Origin: an uncultured Clostridia bacterium
GTDB taxonomy: Bacteria > Bacillota_A > Clostridia > Christensenellales > Aristaeellaceae
Length of the DNA: 5,880 nucleotides
Direction: 5' to 3'
Assembly: GCA_934645275.1 (NCBI GenBank)
Contig: CAKUDW010000137.1
Coordinates: 1 to 5,880 of the forward strand
The translations under genes and the position numbers were made by a program. Below are positions 1 through 5,116 of this stretch, one piece after another; within the stretch, counting starts at the first letter, position 1, and each line of letters starts with the position of its first letter. The notes under the pieces were generated by a model. The model made no database searches. It was given only the letters and a program-made list of their open reading frames with translations, and was not told where the DNA came from.

Positions 1-2129
1 CTCGCGTCGCTGTTGCGCGACTGGACAGTGATGGCCACATCCTCGCGGGTATCGGCATTCACCGTCAGTTCACCTGTTTCAGCGTTAACGCTCAACACGC
101 CGGGCTTAGAAGAGGAATAGTTGAATGCGCACATCGTGTCCGCTTCAGCGACGACGCCCTCTACCTTCACGTTGCGTTCGCCATAAGAAATCAGCATGTT
201 TGGCTGCTTTACGCCAATTGCATCCGGGCCAGGCAGCACGCGAACCTGCGTGCTGGCCGCCCAGCGGCCATTGTTAGCGGTAGCTGTAATGGTGACGTTC
301 ACAGGCGTATCGACATTCTGCGCGATATAGCTGATGATATCCGTATTCGCAAGGCCGGTGTTCACGTTGCCGATATCAAAGTTAAGTATGCCGTCAGGCT
401 GTGCGCTAATCGTATAAGCGCCGTAGGTGTCCTTTGGGAACGTGATGCTGAGCAGGCCCGTCATCTGTGAGCCGATTTCGGCGCCGGAGGCCTTGATAGT
501 CGCTGATTTGGCAGTGCCAAGCACCTGCACGGTAATCTTCTTCGTGGCATTCGGATTATTGTTGAGACCAACGGTAATCGTCGCAGTGCCCTTCTTAACA
601 CCGCGCACAACACCGCTTGCATCGACGGTAGCCACCGAGGATTTGGAGGACTTGAATGTGAGCTTGCCGGAATAACCCTCTTTGGGCGCATAATCGACCG
701 TGCAGACCTGCACTAGATCGAGCATGTCACCCACACCGACGCGTACCTTCGTCCTGCTTGCAGTCACGCTCGTAGGCGCGTCCAGAACATAGAGCCTGCA
801 CTCGGCATGCACGGATGGATTATTGTCCGGGGTAATATATATGGTAACGTACTTGCCGGTTCCGGTGGGCGCGATGGCGTTAATGAGGCCCGTTTTGGCG
901 TTGACGGTAGCATACCACTGTTCATTTGCCGAAATCATGTATGTAAAGGCGCCGCACATCGTTCCATCAGCGCAGCTGGCGGAAATAACGCGCGTCTTAT
1001 CGCCAAAGCCAACGGAGATTTCCTTTTCAACGACAATGTCGCTGGCCTTCGGCGCAGGCAGCAATCGGATTTCGCAGCTGTCCAGCAACGCGCCGTCTGC
1101 TGCAAGCACGCGCACTGTAGCCGTTGAAGCGCTTTTCACCGTGCCTGCCGTAACAATGGCCGTTGCATTTGCTCCCGAAATGTTGGGCTGCGATATCGAA
1201 ATGTCACTGCTGTCAGTTTCAAGCTTGAAGGCCTGCATGCTCTTTCCCGACACAGGGGCAATGGTAAGCGTGGCGACCATCAACGATCCGATGGTCGTGC
1301 TGCTGGAACTGATCGTCATTTCTCCCGGGCGAACCGCCGCATTGGCTTCAAACGTCGCTATGCTCTGGTTCGGAATCTCGACAGGCGTTTCAGCGCTCGC
1401 GTAGCTACATTCAACAGGCAGCAACGGATATTTGCCGTCGTAAGCCAGCGCCGCTTCATCCTTTGCGGCGCTCTCAGCGAATTCCACGGCTTCAGTTTCC
1501 GGGTCCATCGGGCGCACGCGATCCGCATTCACCCAGCCACGCGCCAGCGTTTCGCTGCCGTCATTGAATACAATTTGAATGCGGTCGGGCGCTTCAGTGG
1601 AACGCTTCAACGCATAGGCGAAACCTTCGCCGAGACGTGCGATTTCTTCATCGGATTCCGATTTGCCATCGAAAACAGGCGTATTATTCTTTATCTGAAC
1701 ATAGCCCGTTTCGAATGCAGGACTCTTGCTTGCGTCTCTGCCATAATCGATGAGAACGGATACCTCCGTAGCGACAGGTTCTTCCGTAGCTGCCGGCGCT
1801 TCTGTAGCCGTAGGCGTCTCCGTCACGGACGGCGCCTCGGTAATCTCAGGCGCTTCTGTGGCAGAAGGTTCCTCTGTGGCTGCGGGCGCTTCTGTAACTG
1901 TGGGTACTTCGGTAGCTGCAGGCGCTTCCGTTGCCGCCGGCGCTTCTGTGACTACCGGTTCTTCAGCCGCAGGAGCTTCCTGCACAGCGGGCGTTTCCGC
2001 CTGAGGCTGAGGCGTTTCCTCTTCCGCCGCGGCACGTACCGCCGGCACAAATAGTGCCGCTCCAGGCATGGCCGTCAGCAGCAATGCAAAGCAGAGCATC
2101 AATGACAAAGTTCTTAGAGCCTTTTTCAT
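1..2129 (-). CDS. Secreted surface protein: TEAP-repeat stalk, SH3-like module, Big_2/Ig-like modules (3' end off window)
   Basis: The frame is open from ATG at 2129 to the left edge (709 codons, no stop). The start is supported by GGAGGAG seven bases upstream and by an immediate signal peptide: MKKALR, a hydrophobic core at about residues 8-29, and a likely cleavage site after VRA (33). Residues 34-55 are Glu/Pro/Ala-rich. Residues 56-121 are eleven hexads of the form E-x-P-x-x-T, a flexible stalk. Residues 141-208 (from GYVQIKNNTPVFDG to ARGWVNADRVRPM) resemble a bacterial SH3-like domain. Ig-like modules follow at roughly 251-358, 359-452, 453-536, 538-632 and 634 to the end. The third is the clearest Big_2, with KSSVATVDASGVVRGVKKGT. 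Such modules are known from cell-surface adhesins and wall-associated proteins; the actual ligand is unknown. Seven cysteines fall in the exported part (241, 352, 386, 392, 444, 476, 667), more than is usual for a Gram-positive secreted protein. Any anchor (LPXTG, SLH or choline-binding) would lie off the window. It has its own promoter and is monocistronic at its 5' end. Confidence 0.88.
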   Translation of the reverse strand, partial: MKKALRTLSLMLCFALLLTAMPGAALFVPAVRAAAEEETPQPQAETPAVQEAPAAEEPVVTEAPAATEAPAATEVPTVTEAPAATEEPSATEAPEITEAPSVTETPTATEAPAATEEPVATEVSVLIDYGRDASKSPAFETGYVQIKNNTPVFDGKSESDEEIARLGEGFAYALKRSTEAPDRIQIVFNDGSETLARGWVNADRVRPMDPETEAVEFAESAAKDEAALAYDGKYPLLPVECSYASAETPVEIPNQSIATFEANAAVRPGEMTISSSSTTIGSLMVATLTIAPVSGKSMQAFKLETDSSDISISQPNISGANATAIVTAGTVKSASTATVRVLAADGALLDSCEIRLLPAPKASDIVVEKEISVGFGDKTRVISASCADGTMCGAFTYMISANEQWYATVNAKTGLINAIAPTGTGKYVTIYITPDNNPSVHAECRLYVLDAPTSVTASRTKVRVGVGDMLDLVQVCTVDYAPKEGYSGKLTFKSSKSSVATVDASGVVRGVKKGTATITVGLNNNPNATKKITVQVLGTAKSATIKASGAEIGSQMTGLLSITFPKDTYGAYTISAQPDGILNFDIGNVNTGLANTDIISYIAQNVDTPVNVTITATANNGRWAASTQVRVLPGPDAIGVKQPNMLISYGERNVKVEGVVAEADTMCAFNYSSSKPGVLSVNAETGELTVNADTREDVAITVQSRNSDA
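1767..1964 (-). repeat. Eleven 18-nt coding repeats (hexapeptide E-x-P-x-x-T stalk)
   Basis: Inside the surface protein, residues 56-121 divide without remainder into eleven hexads. In order they are EEPVVT, EAPAAT, EAPAAT, EVPTVT, EAPAAT, EEPSAT, EAPEIT, EAPSVT, ETPTAT, EAPAAT, EEPVAT. Glu at position 1, Pro at position 3 and Thr at position 6 never change; positions 2, 4 and 5 vary. At DNA level the units are diverged at synonymous and variable sites, so the array is old or under protein-level selection rather than freshly expanded. Pro/Thr-rich stalks of this kind usually span the cell wall and can be O-glycosylated; that role is inferred. Confidence 0.9.
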
Positions 2130-2136
2130 TATCAAA

Positions 2137-2143
2137 CTCCTCC
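2137..2143 (-). promoter_or_regulatory. Ribosome binding site of the surface protein
   Basis: The minus strand reads GGAGGAG with seven bases between it and ATG at 2129. This near-ideal Shine-Dalgarno fixes the start of a gene whose frame is open past the window edge. Confidence 0.85.
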
Positions 2144-2164
2144 AGAATAGTATTGCAATTATAT

Positions 2165-2193
2165 ATCATTCGAAGCTTTCAGCATTCGATGAT
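2165..2193 (-). other. Hairpin in the 5' leader of the surface-protein mRNA
   Basis: The strand folds as ATCAT (2165-2169) with ATGAT (2189-2193), CGAA (2171-2174) with TTCG (2185-2188), and GCT (2175-2177) with AGC (2181-2183) around a three-base loop. Single-base bulges sit at 2170 and 2184. The twelve pairs lie between the predicted transcription start (about 2198) and the ribosome binding site at 2137-2143, so the hairpin is probably in the leader RNA. It could stabilise the 5' end; it matches no riboswitch class I recognise and does not cover the Shine-Dalgarno. Confidence 0.5.
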
Positions 2194-2204
2194 TCCACAT
2201 AGAC

Positions 2205-2233
2205 ATTATACCACATATTCTCTATTATGTAAA
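2205..2233 (-). promoter_or_regulatory. Sigma-A-type promoter of the surface-protein gene, extended -10
   Basis: On the minus strand the -35 box is TTTACA (2228-2233, five of six consensus). A 17-base spacer follows, then a perfect TATAAT (2205-2210). TGG directly before TATAAT makes it an extended -10. Transcription would begin near 2198, giving a leader of about 70 nt. This is the strongest promoter in the window and implies the surface protein is transcribed separately from the feo operon upstream. Confidence 0.85.
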
Positions 2234-2267
2234 CAATTTCATATTTTTGTAGTATTTATAATTCCAC

Positions 2268-2284
2268 GTATGCGCTGAGCATAC
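2268..2284. repeat. Short perfect inverted repeat, 6-bp arms
   Basis: GTATGC (2268-2273) and GCATAC (2279-2284) are exact reverse complements around a five-base loop. The repeat lies between the large hairpin that follows the feo operon and the surface-gene promoter, about 35 bp upstream of its -35 box. No U-run follows on either strand, so a terminator role is not supported. It could be a protein-binding dyad, but a 6-bp palindrome may also be chance. Confidence 0.4.
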
Positions 2285-2305
2285 CTCATAAGTATAGACG
2301 TACAA

Positions 2306-2363
2306 GCGCGGCAAAATGTTGAATAATTTGTTTGCAAAAACAAATTTTAACACTTCGCCGCGC
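2306..2363 (-). terminator. Large hairpin after the feo operon, probable terminator or 3'-end stabiliser
   Basis: The outer arms are 2306-2320 and 2349-2363 (15 positions) and the inner arms are 2325-2333 and 2338-2346 (nine perfect pairs) around a four-base loop. In the minus-strand RNA the outer stem pairs throughout, with two G-U wobbles; on the plus strand the same sites are A-C mismatches, so the structure suits RNA made from the minus strand. It begins 13 nt after the stop codon of the Cys-rich gene. The sequence after it is UUGUACGU, a poor U-run, so termination may be weak or factor-assisted. It separates the feo operon from the promoter at 2205-2233. Confidence 0.6.
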
Positions 2364-2376
2364 CTGAAACGCTTTT

Positions 2377-2547
2377 TTAACCATTATTCCTGTGGCCGCA
2401 CCTGCCGCATGCTTCGCATTGGCCGTTGCAGCTGCGCTTGTTCTTTCCCTCGCAACAGCCGCAGCCACGATGGCGGATAATATAAACCACCGCCCATACG
2501 AACCAAACGCTTACCAGTACGATTAGTATGATCGACCCCAAATTCAT
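2377..2547 (-). CDS. FeoB-associated Cys-rich membrane protein
   Basis: This 56-residue protein has one membrane segment (residues 5-24, from SIILIV to IIRH) and a short tail carrying seven cysteines (29, 31, 32, 40, 44, 47, 50), arranged as CGCC followed by C-x3-C-x2-C-x2-C. It matches the family of small Cys-rich membrane proteins found next to feoB in Clostridia and related bacteria. Their role is unproven; metal binding or delivery to FeoB is the usual guess. Arg and His right after the membrane segment suggest a cytoplasmic tail. The start at 2547 is preferred over an in-frame ATG at 2580, which would overlap feoB, because GGAGG lies five bases before 2547 and the protein then begins with the membrane helix. 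It follows feoB by 13 nt and so is surely co-transcribed. Confidence 0.88.
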   Translation of the reverse strand: MNLGSIILIVLVSVWFVWAVVYIIRHRGCGCCEGKNKRSCNGQCEACGRCGHRNNG

Positions 2548-2552
2548 GTTAT

Positions 2553-2557
2553 CCTCC
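2553..2557 (-). promoter_or_regulatory. Ribosome binding site of the Cys-rich protein, decides its start
   Basis: GGAGG on the minus strand lies just after the feoB stop codon (2561-2563) and five bases before ATG at 2547. It argues for the 56-residue form rather than the 67-residue form that begins inside feoB. Confidence 0.8.
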
Positions 2558-2560
2558 GCT

Positions 2561-4909
2561 TTAGAGCATACCCGCTGCACGCAACAGCGTCGCCGTCAAA
2601 AAGCTGAAAATCCATGCAATGGCGCACTGAGCCACGACCAGCGCAAAGGCCCAACGCCTGCCGAGCTCGCGTTTAACGGCGGCAATAGCTGCCACGCACG
2701 GCGTATACAGCAACGAGAATACCAGAAATACCAGCGCTGTCGCAGGATTAAACAACCCGGAAAGCGATGCCATGGAACCGCCCAAAAGCACCTTGAATGT
2801 ACTGACCACGCTCTCCTTCGCCGTGAAACCGGTGATCAATGCGGTGGAAATGCGCCAGTCGCCCAGGCCTAACGGCCTGAACAGCGGCGAAATCAATCCG
2901 CCCAGCATTGCCATCAAGCTTGCCGAGGAATCCGATACCACATTCAGACGCGTATCAAAGGTTTGCAGAAACCAGATGATGACCGTGGCTACCAGGATTA
3001 CGGTAAACGCCTTTGTAGCAAAGTCCTTGGCTTTTTCCCCGATCAGCTGCAGCACATTTTTCGGCGTAGGCATGCGATAGTTCGGCAGTTCCATCACAAA
3101 CGGTACCGGTTCGCCCTTAAACGCAGTCTGCTTGAGCGCCAGCGCGTACAGTATTCCCACGACGATGCCGCCGAAATACAGGCCAAGCATTACCAATGTG
3201 CCGTTTTGGGGGAAGAATGCCGCCGTGAACAGCGCGTAAATCGGCAGTTTTGCGCTGCAGGACATGAACGGCGTAAGTAGTATCGTCATTTTACGGTCGC
3301 GATCAGACGGTAATGTGCGCGTGGCCATAATGGCAGGCACGGAGCAACCGAAGCCAATCAGCATGGGAACCACGCTGCGACCCGAAAGGCCAATTCTGCG
3401 TAACAGTTTATCCATCACAAAGGCAACGCGCGCCATGTAACCGCTGTCTTCCAGCATGGACAGGAAGAAGAACAGCACCACGATGACCGGCAAAAAGCTC
3501 AATACGCTGCCGACCCCTGCGAATACGCCGTCGATTACCAACGAATGCACCACCGGATTGATGCCATAGGCTGTCAAACCTGCATCACACAGTTGTGTCA
3601 GCGCATCAATGCCCAGCGACATCAAATCCGAAAGAAACGAGCCGAGCAAACCGAATGTAAAGTAGAATATCAGCGCCATGATGCCGATAAAAGCGGGAAT
3701 CGCGGTGTATTTGCCGGTAAGTATCCTGTCAATTTTGCGGCTGCGCGCGCGCTCGCGGCTCTCGTGCGGATGCACTACCGTTTGGGCGCACAGCTCGCTG
3801 ATGAAGCGGAAGCGCATGTCTGCCAGCGCCGCCATGCGGTCCTGGCCGCTCTCCTCCTCCATCTGCTTGACGATATGCTCCAGCATTTCTACTTCGTTCA
3901 CATCCAGTTTCAGCTGATCCAGGATCAGCTGATCGCCCTCGATGGCTTTGGTCGCAGCAAAGCGCGCCGGTACCTGGCAGCGGCGAGCGTGATCGTCGAT
4001 CAGGTGAATCACGGCGTGTATGCAGCGATGCACCGCACCGCCATCATCGCAGAAATCCATGCGCTGCGGCCGCACATCGTAGCGTACCACGTGGATGGCA
4101 TGCTCAATGAGTTCATCTATGCCCTCATTTTTGGAAGCGGATATCGGCACTACGGGAATACCCAGCGTTGCCTCCAACGCGTTGACATCGATCGTACCAC
4201 CGTTCAGACGCACCTCGTCCATCATGTTCAGCGCCAACACCATGGGCATGTTCAGCTCAATCAGCTGTATCGTCAGGTACAGGTTGCGCTCAATATTGGA
4301 TGCATCCAGTATATTGATGATGCCGTTCGGACGCTGCCTGAGCAGGAAATCGCGGGTCACAATCTCCTCGCTGGTATAGGGCGAGAGCGAATAGATGCCT
4401 GGCAAGTCGGTCACGGTTGCTTCATCGTGGCCGCGAATTACACCGTCCTTGCGGTCAACCGTCACGCCTGGAAAATTGCCGACGTGTTGATTGGATCCAG
4501 TCAATTGATTAAAGAGCGTGGTTTTGCCGCAGTTCTGGTTTCCGGCCAGCGCAAAAGTAATTTTTTCTCCCGCAGGAATCGCTTCGCGCAGACGGGCGCT
4601 GAATTTCGCATCTTCCTCACCCACACCAGGATGCGGTATGTCCACGCGCGGACGGTCTGCGCGGCGTGGCGCATGTGCCTCGTGTATATCCGTAAGCGCA
4701 ATGCGGGCCGCATCCGCCTTGCGAAGGGTCAGTTCATAGCCGCGCGTACGAATTTCGAGCGGATCGCCCAGCGGCGCGGCCTTGATCATAGTTACTTCAG
4801 TGCCGGGGGTCAGCCCCATGTCCAATATGTGTTTTCTCAGCGCGATTTCATCGCAGTCCACGCTGTGTATAATTGCATCCTTGCCAGGGGCAAGCTGATC
4901 AAGCGTCAT
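2561..4909 (-). CDS. feoB: Ferrous iron transport protein, FeoA-FeoB fusion
   Basis: This 782-residue inner-membrane Fe(II) importer carries its FeoA partner at the N-terminus. Residues 1-75 are FeoA (SH3-like; DMGLTPGTEV, APLGDPLEIR and RGYELTLRK). A charged linker spans about 76-113. The FeoB G domain follows: G1 GNQNCGKT (123-130), G2 Thr150 in FPGVTV, G3 DLPG (168-171), G4 NMMD (228-231), G5 SAS (257-259). A helical guanine-dissociation-inhibitor-like region spans about 280-395. The membrane domain (about 404-778) has both Gate motifs, GCSVPAIMATRT (521-532) and SCSAKLPIY (550-558), plus ITGFTAKES (692-700) and YTPC (735-738). Conserved pore-lining cysteines 522, 551 and 738 are present. 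All motifs are intact, so the gene should be functional. AAAGGAG lies nine bases upstream of the ATG. FeoA and FeoB are usually separate genes; fused forms are known in some Bacteroidota and Bacillota. It is first in an operon with the Cys-rich protein and diverges from rnr. Confidence 0.97.
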   Translation of the reverse strand: MTLDQLAPGKDAIIHSVDCDEIALRKHILDMGLTPGTEVTMIKAAPLGDPLEIRTRGYELTLRKADAARIALTDIHEAHAPRRADRPRVDIPHPGVGEEDAKFSARLREAIPAGEKITFALAGNQNCGKTTLFNQLTGSNQHVGNFPGVTVDRKDGVIRGHDEATVTDLPGIYSLSPYTSEEIVTRDFLLRQRPNGIINILDASNIERNLYLTIQLIELNMPMVLALNMMDEVRLNGGTIDVNALEATLGIPVVPISASKNEGIDELIEHAIHVVRYDVRPQRMDFCDDGGAVHRCIHAVIHLIDDHARRCQVPARFAATKAIEGDQLILDQLKLDVNEVEMLEHIVKQMEEESGQDRMAALADMRFRFISELCAQTVVHPHESRERARSRKIDRILTGKYTAIPAFIGIMALIFYFTFGLLGSFLSDLMSLGIDALTQLCDAGLTAYGINPVVHSLVIDGVFAGVGSVLSFLPVIVVLFFFLSMLEDSGYMARVAFVMDKLLRRIGLSGRSVVPMLIGFGCSVPAIMATRTLPSDRDRKMTILLTPFMSCSAKLPIYALFTAAFFPQNGTLVMLGLYFGGIVVGILYALALKQTAFKGEPVPFVMELPNYRMPTPKNVLQLIGEKAKDFATKAFTVILVATVIIWFLQTFDTRLNVVSDSSASLMAMLGGLISPLFRPLGLGDWRISTALITGFTAKESVVSTFKVLLGGSMASLSGLFNPATALVFLVFSLLYTPCVAAIAAVKRELGRRWAFALVVAQCAIAWIFSFLTATLLRAAGML

Positions 4910-4918
4910 GCCGATTCG

Positions 4919-4925
4919 CTCCTTT
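4919..4925 (-). promoter_or_regulatory. Ribosome binding site of feoAB
   Basis: AAAGGAG on the minus strand is nine bases from ATG at 4909 and supports the start that begins the FeoA domain with MTLDQLAPGK, a typical FeoA N-terminus. Confidence 0.8.
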
Positions 4926-4929
4926 CAAT

Positions 4930-4983
4930 GTTGCATACCTATCATATCACCTGAGTTAGCTATATGCAACTTTTTTCATGCAA
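4930..4983. repeat. Three TTGCAT/ATGCAA copies around the feoAB promoter (candidate operator)
   Basis: GTTGCATA (4930-4937) and TATGCAAC (4963-4970) are perfect 8-bp inverted arms whose starts are 33 bp apart, close to three helical turns. A third ATGCAA lies at 4978-4983 in the same orientation as the second, 14 bp away. One arm covers the predicted feoAB transcription start and the other covers its -35 box, a placement that would suit a repressor or looping regulator. It is not a Fur box by sequence. An RNA-hairpin role is unlikely, since the feoAB transcript would begin inside the first arm. Confidence 0.45.
4941..4969 (-). promoter_or_regulatory. Probable feoAB promoter, extended -10
   Basis: On the minus strand the -10 is TATGAT (4941-4946, five of six), preceded by TGA to form an extended -10. 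A 17-base spacer leads to a weak -35, TTGCAT (4964-4969). The A/T tracts immediately upstream (4971-4987) could act as an UP element. Transcription would start near 4934, giving a leader of about 25 nt that just contains the ribosome binding site. Confidence 0.65.
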
Positions 4984-4987
4984 AAAA
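4971..4987. other. T6-CATGC-A6 near-palindrome between the divergent promoters
   Basis: Six T, then CATGC, then six A. Phased A/T tracts bend DNA and, upstream of a -35 box, can contact the RNA polymerase alpha subunit. Seen from feoAB the tracts sit just upstream of its -35. It is not a terminator for any gene in the window, because no gene ends here on either strand. Confidence 0.4.
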
Positions 4988-5012
4988 CGACGTCCACCAG
5001 AAAATATCCAGC

Positions 5013-5041
5013 TTGATTTTCACCTCGGGCTATGCTATTCT
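5013..5041 (+). promoter_or_regulatory. Probable rnr promoter, extended -10
   Basis: TTGATT (5013-5018, four of six), a 17-base spacer, and TATTCT (5036-5041, four of six) preceded by TGC (5033-5035) as an extended -10. The start would be near 5048, leaving a leader of about 50 nt before ATG at 5097. The boxes are weaker than those of the surface-protein promoter. Confidence 0.5.
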
Positions 5042-5116
5042 TGACGCTGTCAGGACATACTTGAAGAAAAATGAGTTTATCGGGGTATTTCTGTTTATGA
5101 AGGATGCTATTCTTGA
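5032..5116 (+). repeat. 13-bp direct repeat in the rnr promoter and first codons
   Basis: ATGCTATTCTTGA occurs at 5032-5044, over the predicted -10 box, and again at 5104-5116, within codons 3-7 of rnr. The copies are 72 bp apart. The second copy also carries an extended -10-like TGCTATTCT inside the gene. It may be a local duplication or chance; no function is evident. Confidence 0.45.
5071..5100 (+). CDS. Possible nine-codon upstream ORF overlapping the rnr start
   Basis: ATG at 5071 opens MSLSGYFCL and stops at TGA 5098-5100, which overlaps the rnr start codon as ATGA. A purine-rich GAAGAAAA lies directly before it but is a poor, badly spaced ribosome binding site. The overlap would allow translational coupling, and rnr itself has only a weak GGGG 11 bases upstream of its ATG. 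There is no protein-level evidence, and an ORF this short easily arises by chance. Confidence 0.25.
   Translation: MSLSGYFCL

Noticed and set aside
823..1404. Plus-strand frame of 193 codons opposite the surface protein
   Set aside because: It is antisense to well-formed Ig-like modules and has no ribosome binding site or recognisable domain.
1767..1964. CRISPR-like or non-coding tandem array
   Set aside because: The period is 18 nt in frame within a signal-peptide-bearing ORF, with no alternating repeat/spacer structure.
1575..2054. Plus-strand frame with Arg/Phe/Cys repeats
   Set aside because: It is the antisense reading of the hexapeptide repeat array; the repeats reflect the 18-nt period of the real gene.
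2377..2580. Longer 67-residue form of the Cys-rich protein
   Set aside because: Its extra residues overlap the end of feoB, are not hydrophobic, and have no better ribosome binding site than GGAGG before the ATG at 2547.
3545..4954. Long open plus-strand frame of 469 codons across feoAB
   Set aside because: It is antisense to feoAB, whose motifs are all intact. Its product is Arg/His/Gln-rich with no recognisable domain, and it is a by-product of codon bias on the other strand.
4934..4963. Fur box or DtxR-type operator in the feoAB promoter
   Set aside because: There is a partial GATATGATA resembling a Fur half-site and a GTTAGC resembling a DtxR half-site core, but neither has the required dyad.
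4930..4976. Plus-strand intrinsic terminator (8-bp stem followed by six T)
   Set aside because: No plus-strand gene ends upstream, the loop would be 25 nt, and the elements are better explained by the feoAB promoter and flanking A/T tract.
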